This document shows positions 26,321 through 34,964 of a stretch of DNA of 64,000 nucleotides, piece by piece. The notes beneath the pieces are model-generated. The model saw only the letters and a list, made by a program, of their open reading frames with translations, ran no database searches and was not told the DNA's origin. This DNA comes from Nitrosopumilaceae archaeon (lineage in GTDB: Archaea > Thermoproteota > Nitrososphaeria > Nitrososphaerales > Nitrosopumilaceae). The stretch is from NCBI GenBank assembly GCA_028279545.1, contig JANQNN010000012.1, forward strand, positions 104,262 through 168,261, given 5' to 3'. Each line of letters opens with the position of its first letter. The first letter of the stretch is position 1. Position numbers and translations under genes: made by a program.

Positions 26321-27094
26321 TTACTGTAGTTTTGCCCCGCACTCTTCGCAAAATTTTGAACCTTCACTATTTTCAAAACCACAAATAGGACATTTTCCCG
26401 GTTGATTTCCTTGTGGAATAGGTAATTTTCCAAGGAGGATTATATCTCCAATCTTTCCTATTTCACTCCAAGGAATGCTTCCTTCTGTACCATCATCTTT
26501 AGTAATAAGCAATACCATAGTTTGATTTGAATCAATTCCTACCTGTCTTGCTATTCCAATTTTCTTTGCGTTTTCATCATAAACTTGTAATCCTTGTATG
26601 GAATTAATTGATCTAACCGCTGTTGGCTCTAATGAATCTACATTAGATGAAATTTGTGGTTGTTCTTGATTTTGAACATTAGGTGTTGTTTGAACTTGTT
26701 CTACTGGTGTTGATTCGGGTTCCATTAGTGGAACACTTTCTATTGGTTTTGCAGCACCAACCTCTTGAATTTCATCTTGCTTTTTAAAATCTCTATATTC
26801 AGCAAGTGTTGCATTACATGTTTCACAAATGTACTGTCCTTTCTCCACAAGAATTAAGTTTTCTGCAACCTCTTCGTTGGGGTTTTCATATTCAATTTTT
26901 GGAGGACCTTCAATCTCTTTTTCACATGTATTGCAAAAATGTTTTAAAATAATTTCTGGATTTAATCTTCCTATTGGTGCTAAAAATAAATCCGGACCTC
27001 CGAGATTTCCCTTTACCTGTTGCTCATCACTTACTTTGGCCATAACATATCCTCCAGAGCCTCTTAATTTTTTTAATCTTAGTTCTGAACTCAT
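26321..27094 (-). CDS. PRC-barrel protein with two zinc ribbons
   Basis: A 257-residue protein. The N-terminal part holds a zinc ribbon spread over CNTCEKEI (54-57) and CETCNATL. A proline- and glutamine-rich linker follows, then a PRC-barrel-like unit (GLQVYDENAKKIGIARQVGID...GSIPWSEIGKIGDIILL), and a C-terminal ribbon (CPICGFENSEGSKFCEECG). PRC barrels bind RNA or protein in ribosome maturation and photosynthetic complexes. Two other proteins with the same C-terminal ribbon lie within 2 kb. The role is unknown. Confidence 0.75.
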   Translation of the reverse strand: MSSELRLKKLRGSGGYVMAKVSDEQQVKGNLGGPDLFLAPIGRLNPEIILKHFCNTCEKEIEGPPKIEYENPNEEVAENLILVEKGQYICETCNATLAEYRDFKKQDEIQEVGAAKPIESVPLMEPESTPVEQVQTTPNVQNQEQPQISSNVDSLEPTAVRSINSIQGLQVYDENAKKIGIARQVGIDSNQTMVLLITKDDGTEGSIPWSEIGKIGDIILLGKLPIPQGNQPGKCPICGFENSEGSKFCEECGAKLQ

Positions 27095-27220
27095 GTCTCA
27101 GATTCCCTAAAACGTCATTTAAATATATATAAAAATGGATTAATTTTCAATTTTTTTCATGTACACATGGTAGAAATTTTGGTGAACGTTTTTAGGTGCC
27201 ATTGATGCAATAACATTAGA

Positions 27221-27550
27221 ATGGGAGTAACACAAGTATCTGATGCAAAATCTTGGGAAATCGATGTTGTAAATTCTGATATCCCTGTTTTTGTTGACTT
27301 TTGGGCTGAATGGTGTGGTCCATGTAGAATGGTGGGTCCTGTAGTTGAAGAATTAGCCAGCGATTATGAAGGCAAAGTGAAATTTGTTAAGGTAAATGTA
27401 GATGAGGCTAACGAATTGGCATCAAAATACAATGTCTTTAGCATTCCAACTTTAATTCTTCTAAATAAGGGCGAGATAGTCAGCCAGCAAGTTGGCGCCG
27501 CATCAAAAGAATCCTATAAAAATATGATTGATAGAGCACTTCAAGCTTAA
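27221..27550 (+). CDS. trxA: Thioredoxin
   Basis: A 109-residue thioredoxin with the standard active site WCGPC (31-35), the buried Asp (VFVDFWAEW) and the cis-proline loop (YNVFSIPTLIL). It is cytoplasmic with no signal peptide and is a general disulphide reductant. It stands between genes for zinc-ribbon proteins, whose cysteines could be substrates, but this is only location. A second thioredoxin lies at 40424. Confidence 0.95.
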   Translation: MGVTQVSDAKSWEIDVVNSDIPVFVDFWAEWCGPCRMVGPVVEELASDYEGKVKFVKVNVDEANELASKYNVFSIPTLILLNKGEIVSQQVGAASKESYKNMIDRALQA

Positions 27551-27652
27551 TCAAACGCTTTTTCTCTTTTTGTTTTTTTGAATTGTATTGATTTTAACCT
27601 GACATTGATTAGCCTTATTAGTAATTCTCTTTGGTATTACCTATTGGGCGAT

Positions 27653-27754
27653 ATGAAAAGTATTACACACAATCTCAAATTAGCCGGATTTAGCATAGCA
27701 ATATGGGTAAACGTTTCGTTGGCTATGATGTTGGTAAAACTCATTGGATTCTGA
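27653..27754 (+). CDS. Possible single-span membrane microprotein (33 aa)
   Basis: An ATG-started 33-codon ORF encoding MKSITHNLKLAGFSIAIWVN and VSLAMMLVKLIGF. It has a short basic N-terminus and one hydrophobic segment, the form of a small integral membrane peptide. It fills part of the 288-base gap between the thioredoxin and zinc-ribbon genes. The hydrophobic pattern argues against a random ORF, but the length allows chance. Confidence 0.45.
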   Translation: MKSITHNLKLAGFSIAIWVNVSLAMMLVKLIGF

Positions 27755-27844
27755 TTTTAATTTTCTCAAATTTTTAATCATTTTCGAACAAAAGGCTTCA
27801 AAGGGATCCTAAAGTAATTAATATTCCATAGGAAGAGTTTGGGT

Positions 27845-28363
27845 ATGTCATTTGGTGAAGTAGATACACTTAACATGCTCTTTGACAAACTGGATAGCCT
27901 CTTTAATGAATCTCAAGGTTACTATGAGAGTTTTCTTGATACAAATAATATGTATAAACAAGGAAAAATAGGTGACAAAGAATTTTTTCAAAGGTTAGGC
28001 GATTATGTGGTTGCATATTCTGCATTAGAATTTTTAGCTATCAAAGTATTATTTGAAGTTAGAAAATCACTTCAAACTGGATCTGGAAATACTCAATCAC
28101 CTGGACTAATGCCAGGAATGGGACAACCAGGAATGGGGCAACCAGGAATGACACCACCAAGACCAGGTACTGCAGATAATCCTGTGGGAGGGCCACCCGG
28201 AATTGTTTCTGTAAAAGAAGGATTTGGAGAACCAGGTACTTTACCAACACCTGACCCAGCACTCATGCCAAGACAAACAGTTAGTACAAATGAATGTCCA
28301 TCTTGTGGTTTCCCACTAAGACCAAACGCAAAGTTTTGTACAAAATGTGGATATAAAATTTAA
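27845..28363 (+). CDS. Helical protein with Gly/Pro/Met linker and C-terminal zinc ribbon
   Basis: I start at ATG 27845 (MSFGEVDTLNMLF, 172 residues); a TTG six bases upstream is possible. The first 80 residues are helical and acidic. A linker of MPGMGQPGMGQPGM type follows, made by short tandem repeats in DNA near 28110-28155. The C-terminus is a zinc ribbon (CPSCGFPLRPNAKFCTKCG). This order recalls archaeal adaptor-like proteins of unknown role. It converges with another zinc-ribbon gene at 28376. Confidence 0.75.
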   Translation: MSFGEVDTLNMLFDKLDSLFNESQGYYESFLDTNNMYKQGKIGDKEFFQRLGDYVVAYSALEFLAIKVLFEVRKSLQTGSGNTQSPGLMPGMGQPGMGQPGMTPPRPGTADNPVGGPPGIVSVKEGFGEPGTLPTPDPALMPRQTVSTNECPSCGFPLRPNAKFCTKCGYKI

Positions 28364-28375
28364 AATAATTTTTCT

Positions 28376-28738
28376 TTATTCTTGTGTTGCTCCGCATTCG
28401 GGACAAAATTTTGCAGTAGAAGAAAGTTTTTTTCCACACTCAGAACAAAATTTTCCTTCAGAAACAATTTCTTGTTGTGGATTCCCATAAATTTTTGATG
28501 TATTCTTTACAGCTCCTGATGGAACGTACGTGTCATCATCAATGAGAACGGGTTCAAAATCCTGTTCTGTCATAAAGGTTAGCATTCTTGGAACTGACTT
28601 TTCCTTGTTTTTAGGATCGGGTACTGAATCTCCCAACCAAAATGCAAATCGCATTAAAGTTAATTCGGGTGTTGAAAATGCCAGAGTATGTTTTGACATG
28701 TATTCTTGTGCAGCTTTTTTACCATCAAATACTTCCAT
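28376..28738 (-). CDS. Small protein with C-terminal zinc ribbon
   Basis: A 120-residue protein starting at MEVFDGKKAAQEYMSKH. An upstream in-frame ATG would run through the tRNA-Ala gene and is rejected. The N-terminal part (LTLMRFAFWLGDSVPDPK) has no known match. The C-terminus is CSECGKKLSSTAKFCPECG, the same ribbon as in the genes at 26321 and 27845. Function unknown. Confidence 0.75.
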   Translation of the reverse strand: MEVFDGKKAAQEYMSKHTLAFSTPELTLMRFAFWLGDSVPDPKNKEKSVPRMLTFMTEQDFEPVLIDDDTYVPSGAVKNTSKIYGNPQQEIVSEGKFCSECGKKLSSTAKFCPECGATQE

Positions 28739-28778
28739 AAATTCAATACTTTTACTCTGTGTATAATAGTTTCTGGAA

Positions 28779-28853
28779 TGGTGGACCGGGGGAGAATCGA
28801 ACCCCCGACATTCGCGTTGCGAACGCGACATTATACCCCTAAATCACCGGCCC
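28779..28853 (-). tRNA. tRNA-Ala (anticodon CGC)
   Basis: A 75-base tRNA on the minus strand including an encoded CCA. The acceptor stem pairs GGGCCGG with CCGGTCC, including the G3-U70 pair that marks alanine tRNAs. The anticodon loop TTCGCAA is closed by TCGCG/CGCGA, giving anticodon CGC for GCG codons. The T arm is GGGGG-TTCGATT-CTCCC. No intron is present. Its 5' end is at 28853. Confidence 0.95.
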
Positions 28854-29005
28854 TAACTTTCCTTTCTTTCCTGACCTTTAATTTATTATCTTGAAGGATT
28901 TTTTCAAATTTTCAGAAGCGCAAATGTGTAATGAATTTAATTCAAAATTTTTTGTATAAAATGAACATACATTTTCCTATAAAGGACATCATAATATTTT
29001 ACGGT

Positions 29006-29362
29006 ATGAAAGTACTCATCGTTGACGATAATAAGGATATTACAGGTTTACTTTCCAAATTCCTAAAGGCAAAAGGATTTGAAAATGTAGTTACAAATGA
29101 TCCACGAGATGGTTTAGAGAAAATAAAAGGAGAACAATATGATGTGGTTCTTTTAGATATTTCTATGCCAGAATTTAGTGGAATTGATATTATTCAAACA
29201 TTAGAAAATGAAGAAATTCTAAAAGATCAAAGAATTGTAATATTTTCTGCTACTTCATTTACTACTAACCAAATTAACGATTTGCTAAAAAAGGATGGCA
29301 TTCAGAGTTGCTTGAAAAAACCAATACAACTTAATGAGCTCTTAACTGCAATTACAAGTTAA
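29006..29362 (+). CDS. Single-domain response regulator
   Basis: A 118-residue receiver domain beginning at MKVLIVDDNKD; the upstream in-frame ATG at 28931 adds 25 unlike residues and is rejected. Acid pair D7/D8, phosphoacceptor D51 (VVLLDISMPE), the S81-T83 switch region and K104 (SCLKKP) are all present. No output domain is attached, so it signals by protein contact. The next gene is a histidine kinase 95 bases downstream, its likely partner. Confidence 0.92.
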   Translation: MKVLIVDDNKDITGLLSKFLKAKGFENVVTNDPRDGLEKIKGEQYDVVLLDISMPEFSGIDIIQTLENEEILKDQRIVIFSATSFTTNQINDLLKKDGIQSCLKKPIQLNELLTAITS

Positions 29363-29457
29363 TCTTTCTTGGTTTTTAGAATTTAATTGAAAAGCAAATC
29401 AGAACATCCCGGAAAATCAAAAAGTTACGGTCGCCATGAAATACAAGGAAAATTGAA

Positions 29458-30603
29458 ATGATAAAAAATTCCAACGAACAAAAATATCTGTCCTATTTTA
29501 AAGAAGCATTAGATAATTCTGCTAATGTCTTAATTACAGACAGTAAAGGTTCTATTGTTTATGTAAACGATGATTTTTGTCGTGTATCAAAATTCTCAAG
29601 AGAGGAACTTATTGGTCAAAACCCAAATGTTGTTAATTCTTGCTATCATGATAAGATTTTTTTTAAAAATTTATGGGATACAATTCTTCAAGGAAAAACA
29701 TGGAAAGGCGACATAAAAAATAAAGCAAAGGATGGAACCTTTTATTGGTCTAAAACTACCATATCTCCACTTTTAGGAGATGACGGAACTCCAGAAAAAT
29801 TTTTTGCGATTCTTACGGACATTACAAACCAAAAAATTTTAGAAGAAAAACTTTCTGAGGCCTTAAAAAACGTTCAGGAATCAGAACTGCAAAAAGAAGA
29901 ATTTTCTTCAATGATGACTCATGAGCTTACCACTCCTTTATTTCCAATTAAAGGATATTGTGAAATGCTAAAGGACACATCCACATTTGGAGAACTAAAC
30001 GAAGATCAAATTGATTTTATTAGCAAGATTGAATCAAATGCTGCTTTACTTGAACGATTGATTAGTGATCTTTTAGACGTCCAGAAATTAGATATGAAAA
30101 AAATGAACTTTTTAATTTCAGAGTTCCAAATTGATAATTTTATGAACGATCTTAAAGAAAATAATAAACATCTAATGAAAAGTAAAGAAATTCAATTTAC
30201 AGTAAAATATCCAAATAACTTAATTTTAAATTCTGATAAAGAACGATTAAGACAAATTTTAGATAATTTAATTCGAAATTCAGTAGATTTTGTTCCTCAA
30301 AAAGTTGGAAAGATATCAGTCGAAGCAAAATTAGATGAAAATGATTTAATAATTTCTGTAACAGATAATGGACCAGGAATCCCCAAAGAAAAGCAATCAA
30401 ACATCTTCAAAAAATTCTATCAAATAGATACTTCTGCTACTAGGAAACATGGAGGTACAGGCTTGGGTCTTGTAATCTGTAAAGGAATAGCCGAAGGGCT
30501 AAACGGAAGAATTTGGCTTGAGAGCGAACATGGAAAAGGCACTTCATTTTTTATCTACCTTCCATCACCTGAAAAGAAAGTAACAGTTTCAAAACTAGGA
30601 TAA
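29458..30603 (+). CDS. Soluble PAS-domain histidine kinase
   Basis: A 381-residue kinase with no membrane span. A PAS domain covers about 12-125 (NVLITDSKGSIVYVNDDF...WKGDIKNKAKDGTFYW), the form often used for redox or ligand sensing. A coiled coil leads to phosphoacceptor H155 in MMTHELTTPLFPIKGY, and the ATPase domain has DNLIRNSVDF, DNGPGIP and GGTGLGLV. The signal must be sensed inside the cell. With the receiver gene before it, it forms a two-component pair. The PAS cofactor cannot be read. Confidence 0.93.
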   Translation: MIKNSNEQKYLSYFKEALDNSANVLITDSKGSIVYVNDDFCRVSKFSREELIGQNPNVVNSCYHDKIFFKNLWDTILQGKTWKGDIKNKAKDGTFYWSKTTISPLLGDDGTPEKFFAILTDITNQKILEEKLSEALKNVQESELQKEEFSSMMTHELTTPLFPIKGYCEMLKDTSTFGELNEDQIDFISKIESNAALLERLISDLLDVQKLDMKKMNFLISEFQIDNFMNDLKENNKHLMKSKEIQFTVKYPNNLILNSDKERLRQILDNLIRNSVDFVPQKVGKISVEAKLDENDLIISVTDNGPGIPKEKQSNIFKKFYQIDTSATRKHGGTGLGLVICKGIAEGLNGRIWLESEHGKGTSFFIYLPSPEKKVTVSKLG

Positions 30604-30720
30604 TTCCAAAATATACTCTAAGGAGCGTTTAAAAATAAATTCTAAAACGATTAAAAATTTGATTTTTTAATTTTTTTGGTTTTCTCAACGAATAATAATC
30701 TGCAAAAATAAAAAAAATAG

Positions 30721-32109
30721 ATGACTTTTGACACGGTAATAACCGATTCTCATGTTATTTTGCCACAAGGCATAATTGATAAAAACATTGTAATTAATGA
30801 TGGAAAAATAGTAGGCCTCGTCAATGATTTACCAGCATGCGACCAAAAAATTAATGGTAATGGGCTTATTTCAATTCCAGGACCAATCGACACCCATGTT
30901 CATTATGGGGTATATTCTTCTATTGACAAGGCAGCAAAAACTGAATCTCATGCAGCAGCTATAGGAGGAGTAACAACTATGATGAGAATGCTTCGTTTAG
31001 AAGATTCTTTTAAATCGTCTTTGCAAGGTCAATTAGAAGCTTCATCAAAAAACCACTATGTAGATTACACTATTCATGCATCAATATTTTCTGAACAACA
31101 AATTAATGAAATGAAGTATTGTGTTGAGAAGGGAATAAAATCATTTAAAATTTACATGAATCTTGGAGGAGAGGTAGGACATGTCTATATGGATATGCCT
31201 CCTTATTCATCAAAACTAAGTCCTGCAACCGTAAATGTTGATAATAAAATTGTAGAAGAAACGGTAAAAAAAGCTGCAGAGCTCAAATGTCCTGTTTTAG
31301 TTCATGCTGAGGATTATGAATCCTGTGCATGTGGAATTAAAACTGCACAAGAAAAAAATCAAGATGGTTTATCTGCCTGGTCTGAAAGTAGATCCCCCGA
31401 ATTTGAGGCCAAAGCAATTCAAACAGTTTGCAAATATGGTCGAGAATATGGTTGTACTATCTATTTTGTTCACATTGGATCTGAACGGGCTTTACAACAA
31501 ATTAGGAAAGAAAAAGAACTCGGAACAAAAATTTTTGTCGAAACCTGTCCTCATTATCTTATCTTATCTTATCAAAACCAAAATGGGTATCTTGCTAAAG
31601 TAATGCCTCCAATAAGAACAAAAAATGATAACCAAGCAATATGGGATGCATTGTCTAATGGTAAAATCGATACTTTAGGAACTGATCATGTGGCTAACCA
31701 AATTAAACTAAAACTTGATGGAAACAATGTATGGGATGCATTAGCAGGTTTCCCAGGAATTGGAACAATAGTTCCAATTTTACTTAGTGAGGGTGTAAAC
31801 AAAAACAGAATCTCTCTTGAGCAATTTGTGCAATTTACAAGCCAAAATGCAGCAAAAATTTTCGGAATGTTTCCTAAAAAAGGAACCTTGAGTAAAGATT
31901 CTGATGCAGATATTACTATGATAGATTTAAAAAAAGAAAACAAGGTAACATCTGAACTGTTTGGGAGTTTTTCAGATTATATTGTATATGAGGGAATGAA
32001 TTTGAAAGGATGGCCTGTTAAAACAATTGTAAGAGGCACATTAGTTGCTGAAAACTTTGAGGTAGTTGGCAAACCGGGATTTGGAAAACTAGTTGAGCGT
32101 TTAGTCTAA
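30721..32109 (+). CDS. Dihydroorotase/dihydropyrimidinase-family amidohydrolase
   Basis: A 462-residue cyclic amidohydrolase with a complete binuclear metal site: H59 and H61 (DTHVHYG), probable carbamylated K143 (KSFKIYMN), His in VLVHAED, His in YFVHIGS and Asp in LGTDHVA. The carbamylated Lys in FKIYM context is nearer to dihydropyrimidinase/hydantoinase and type III-like dihydroorotase than to the short bacterial dihydroorotase. It may serve pyrimidine synthesis or breakdown of cyclic ureides. No other pyr gene lies nearby. Confidence 0.85.
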   Translation: MTFDTVITDSHVILPQGIIDKNIVINDGKIVGLVNDLPACDQKINGNGLISIPGPIDTHVHYGVYSSIDKAAKTESHAAAIGGVTTMMRMLRLEDSFKSSLQGQLEASSKNHYVDYTIHASIFSEQQINEMKYCVEKGIKSFKIYMNLGGEVGHVYMDMPPYSSKLSPATVNVDNKIVEETVKKAAELKCPVLVHAEDYESCACGIKTAQEKNQDGLSAWSESRSPEFEAKAIQTVCKYGREYGCTIYFVHIGSERALQQIRKEKELGTKIFVETCPHYLILSYQNQNGYLAKVMPPIRTKNDNQAIWDALSNGKIDTLGTDHVANQIKLKLDGNNVWDALAGFPGIGTIVPILLSEGVNKNRISLEQFVQFTSQNAAKIFGMFPKKGTLSKDSDADITMIDLKKENKVTSELFGSFSDYIVYEGMNLKGWPVKTIVRGTLVAENFEVVGKPGFGKLVERLV

Positions 32110-32138
32110 AGTAAATTAAATTAAAAACTAACTAAAAA

Positions 32139-32819
32139 TTATTTCAAAATTTTTTCAAATTTTCCGGAATTTTTTGCCTTATAGATAATATCAGGTTTTC
32201 TTAGAAATATGCCTGATTCCATTACTCCCGGAATTTGTTTAATTTTTTGTGTTAAGACCTTTGGATTTTTTATTATTCCAAAATCACAATCAAAAATAAT
32301 GTTCCCGTTTTCTGTAAAAAATGGATACCCTCTTTCCAAAGAACGTAACCTTGCTTTTCCTCCAAATTTATTGATACTTTTTGAAACAGAATTTCTTGCA
32401 AGTGGATGAATTTCAACTGGTACAGTTCTTGAAAAGTTTTTGACAAATTTTGTTTTATCTGCCATTACAATAATTTTTTTTGCCATACTAAACAAAATGT
32501 TCTCGCGCAGTAAAGCTCCTCCTCCTCCCTTAATTACAAATCTTTGCGAATCAATCTGATCGGCTCCATCAAAAACTATATCAATTTGATTTACTTGATC
32601 CGGTTCTATAATTGGAATTCCTTGCTCTTGTGCGATTAATTTTATCTGTAATGAGGTTGGAATACCAACAACATTGTAGTTCTTTTTTTTAATTAAAAAG
32701 GCCAAGGACTTTACCAAGGTAGTTGCTGCTCTTCCACTACCAAGACCTAAAACAAAATTATTTTTTACAAATTTTAAAGCATCATTTGATAATGCCGCCA
32801 TGGCACTATCATAGGACAA
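32139..32819 (-). CDS. rpiA: Ribose-5-phosphate isomerase A
   Basis: A 226-residue enzyme that interconverts ribose 5-phosphate and ribulose 5-phosphate. Family motifs are clear: LGLGSGRAATT, FDGADQID, KGGGGALLREN and the C-terminal GVMESGIF. The start is TTG at 32819, next to the stop of the upstream gene; an ATG lies six codons inside. It is the last gene of a tightly packed minus-strand run from LSm to rpiA. It supplies pentose for nucleotides. Confidence 0.95.
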   Translation of the reverse strand: MSYDSAMAALSNDALKFVKNNFVLGLGSGRAATTLVKSLAFLIKKKNYNVVGIPTSLQIKLIAQEQGIPIIEPDQVNQIDIVFDGADQIDSQRFVIKGGGGALLRENILFSMAKKIIVMADKTKFVKNFSRTVPVEIHPLARNSVSKSINKFGGKARLRSLERGYPFFTENGNIIFDCDFGIIKNPKVLTQKIKQIPGVMESGIFLRKPDIIYKAKNSGKFEKILK

Positions 32820-33767
32820 TTATTCTACCTCTGCTTGGTCAAGCTTTGAAAGAACGTTTATGATTTCCCCTTTAATCTTGTCTATATCATCTGTGTCATC
32901 ATCGAATTCATCTTCTTCAACATTAATCGTAGGACTTTCTTTTTCTTTTTGAGGTTGAGGAAGGGCTTTGAATTGATTTATCTTCGCTACTTCTTTTGTA
33001 ATGTCTGGTTTAGTTTCTAATTTTACACTTGGCTTTTCCGTTGAAATGGTTTGGATAATTTCCATTTTTTCAGGGGTTTTAGATTTTGGTTGAATTACTT
33101 TTTTTACGATTTCCTCTTTTTCTTTAATTTGTTTATCAAATAATGAAAATTTGGGTTCTTTATTTGAGAATTTAGTTAAGGTTGTTAATTCAAAGGATGG
33201 TCCTGATTCAATTGGTGGTTTTTCTAATGGTTCAGCTCTTTTTGTAATAGGTTTGGAAACATCCAAACTACTTTTCTTTGGTTTAATTTCATTTTGGGTT
33301 TCTGGCTTTACCTTTACTGATTCACTTTTAGTGACATCCTTTTTAGATTCAGGTATAGAAATATTTGCGGTTTTAATTTTTGATGACAATTCATACAATC
33401 TATCATCTAGTTTGGATAGTTTTTGATCCATCAAAGTTATTAAACCATCACCAAGTGGACCTAAATCGGGATGTTTACTTGCGTCTTCAAGTTTTTCCAA
33501 CTTTGCCAAAATAATTCCTAATTGATGTTGATATTTTACCAATAATTTATCTCGCTGAATTTTTGATAGATCTGAATCTGTTTGATATAATCTAGAAATT
33601 GTCTTGGTTAGAATATCTTTTTCAATTTTTAATGAACTAATTTGACTTTTGATATGTGAGCTTGCGCCCATGCTTAAAATTTGAGATTTATTTCTTGGTG
33701 CTCTGCGTACAGCTGCGGCAGTTGCAACACCAGCTAGTGAACTAAGAATAATAGCGATTTCTTGCAT
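32820..33767 (-). CDS. Coiled-coil and low-complexity protein between L37e and rpiA
   Basis: A 315-residue protein. A short N-terminal hydrophobic, alanine-rich stretch (IAIILSSLAGVATAAAVRR) is followed by coiled coil (SQISSLKIEKDILTKTISRLY...LYELSSKIK). A long lysine-, proline- and glutamate-rich disordered region comes next, and an acidic helix closes the protein (DEFDDDTDDIDKIKGEIINVL). It abuts rpiA and L37e with no spacing, so it is in a ribosomal and RNA operon. A scaffold or membrane-linked role is possible. No family is recognised. Confidence 0.7.
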   Translation of the reverse strand: MQEIAIILSSLAGVATAAAVRRAPRNKSQILSMGASSHIKSQISSLKIEKDILTKTISRLYQTDSDLSKIQRDKLLVKYQHQLGIILAKLEKLEDASKHPDLGPLGDGLITLMDQKLSKLDDRLYELSSKIKTANISIPESKKDVTKSESVKVKPETQNEIKPKKSSLDVSKPITKRAEPLEKPPIESGPSFELTTLTKFSNKEPKFSLFDKQIKEKEEIVKKVIQPKSKTPEKMEIIQTISTEKPSVKLETKPDITKEVAKINQFKALPQPQKEKESPTINVEEDEFDDDTDDIDKIKGEIINVLSKLDQAEVE

Positions 33768-33935
33768 CTATGTATACCATTTAATCCAAGAATATTTTCT
33801 GCGTTTAGCCTCGGGAAAACCACAACTTGCGCATTTATGATGGCGCTTGTGGAGGGAATTTTTACCACATCGTCTACATCTAATGTGAACTTTTTTCTTT
33901 GTAAAACCTCCCATTGAAGTTGTGCCTTTTACCAT
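33768..33935 (-). CDS. rpl37e: Ribosomal protein L37e
   Basis: A 55-residue gene encoding [20 protein letters not shown] and [20 protein letters not shown], ending [11 protein letters not shown]. The four cysteines (CRRC, CASC) form the zinc site of L37e, a large-subunit protein of archaea and eukaryotes. It lies 10 bases after the LSm gene, the standard archaeal pairing, and directly before the coiled-coil protein gene. The identification is secure. Confidence 0.96.
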   Translation of the reverse strand: MVKGTTSMGGFTKKKVHIRCRRCGKNSLHKRHHKCASCGFPEAKRRKYSWIKWYT

Positions 33936-33945
33936 CTCAAATCAC

Positions 33946-34179
33946 CTAGCTTGCTGGAGGGGGAGAAATCATAACTACATTATCTCCTCTCACAACGATG
34001 GTTCCAAGGTTCTTAGAATCGCCTTCGGTTGGAATTTCCTCCGAAGCATCGAGTAGCAGGTTCATGTGTTGGTCAAAACCTAGTAAATTACCTCTAAGGG
34101 TTTTACCTCCTTTGAGCTTTATCAATACAACTTGATTGATACTCTCATCCAATACTTTTACTGCCATGTCAACGGACAT
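33946..34179 (-). CDS. Sm-like archaeal protein (LSm)
   Basis: A 77-residue Sm-fold protein with Sm1 ([20 protein letters not shown]) and Sm2 ([13 protein letters not shown]). It assembles into a heptameric ring that binds U-rich RNA and takes part in RNA processing. It heads the minus-strand run LSm-L37e-coiled coil-rpiA. The start ATG is preceded by an AT-rich promoter region shared with no divergent gene. Confidence 0.96.
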   Translation of the reverse strand: MSVDMAVKVLDESINQVVLIKLKGGKTLRGNLLGFDQHMNLLLDASEEIPTEGDSKNLGTIVVRGDNVVMISPPPAS

Positions 34180-34239
34180 CTATTTCACTTATTGGCTTTG
34201 ATATTAGAGGATTATATTAAAATTTCATTGGTAAAACTT

Positions 34240-34959
34240 TCAACCATGCCCAGTAAGGCAAGTTTGACACTTTTGTTCTAGATTTTCTAAAATTTCCGCA
34301 AAAAGTTTTTTTCCATCTTTTTTTGAAGCCTTTCTCGGATCACCCCATATTCCATTTTTGGTAACTTTTGGAAATGACTTTGAAGCCATTTTTCCTATTT
34401 TATTAATTTCTTGTTTTGTCATTTTATCAGTTATGAGACCTTTCCTAGCAAGGTTCATCTTTACTTTTTTTGAGATTGCAAGCATAAGTGAGGTTTCTAC
34501 AAATCCGGCATGGTCAAAATCTCTCTCCATATAATGCCAGTAAGATAAAGTAAAAACTTTAATCTTGTTTTTCAATTTTTTTTTTAGTTTTTTATCGATA
34601 TTTTTTATTGCTTTGAGGTTTCCATGATGGCCATTAATTATAAAAATTGTTTTAATATTGTTTTCAAAAAGTGACTCAGACAAATCTAAAATCAATTTCT
34701 CTAAAGTAGATTCATTTAAACTTAAATTAAAAAATGGAGCATGCTCCCTCGATACTCCAAAATTAATTGTTGGAACTAACAAGTAATTTTTTTTTTCAGA
34801 TATCTTGCGAGCAATTTCTGTAACAATTTCGGAATCAGTTGATACAGGAAGATGTGGACCATGTTGTTCTATTGAACCAACTGGGATAACTGCAACCTGT
34901 TTTTTTCTTTTTATGATTTTTCTTAGTTGAGGATCATATTGTGATTTTATATCAACCAT
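34240..34959 (-). CDS. Creatininase-family amidohydrolase, possible FAPy deformylase ArfB
   Basis: A 239-residue protein with the metal-binding motifs of the creatininase family: GSIEQHGPHLPVSTD (E31, H33, D42), INGHHGN and FVETSLM. In archaea a family member, ArfB, removes formate from the formamidopyrimidine intermediate of riboflavin and F420 synthesis. That is the likeliest role because F420 is made by this lineage. The neighbour five bases upstream is purU, also a formate-releasing deformylase. The exact substrate is not proven by sequence. Confidence 0.8.
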   Translation of the reverse strand: MVDIKSQYDPQLRKIIKRKKQVAVIPVGSIEQHGPHLPVSTDSEIVTEIARKISEKKNYLLVPTINFGVSREHAPFFNLSLNESTLEKLILDLSESLFENNIKTIFIINGHHGNLKAIKNIDKKLKKKLKNKIKVFTLSYWHYMERDFDHAGFVETSLMLAISKKVKMNLARKGLITDKMTKQEINKIGKMASKSFPKVTKNGIWGDPRKASKKDGKKLFAEILENLEQKCQTCLTGHG

Positions 34960-34964
34960 TTACT

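Noticed and set aside
28739..28831. Extended start for the zinc-ribbon gene at 28376
   Set aside because: The added segment is the antisense reading of tRNA-Ala.
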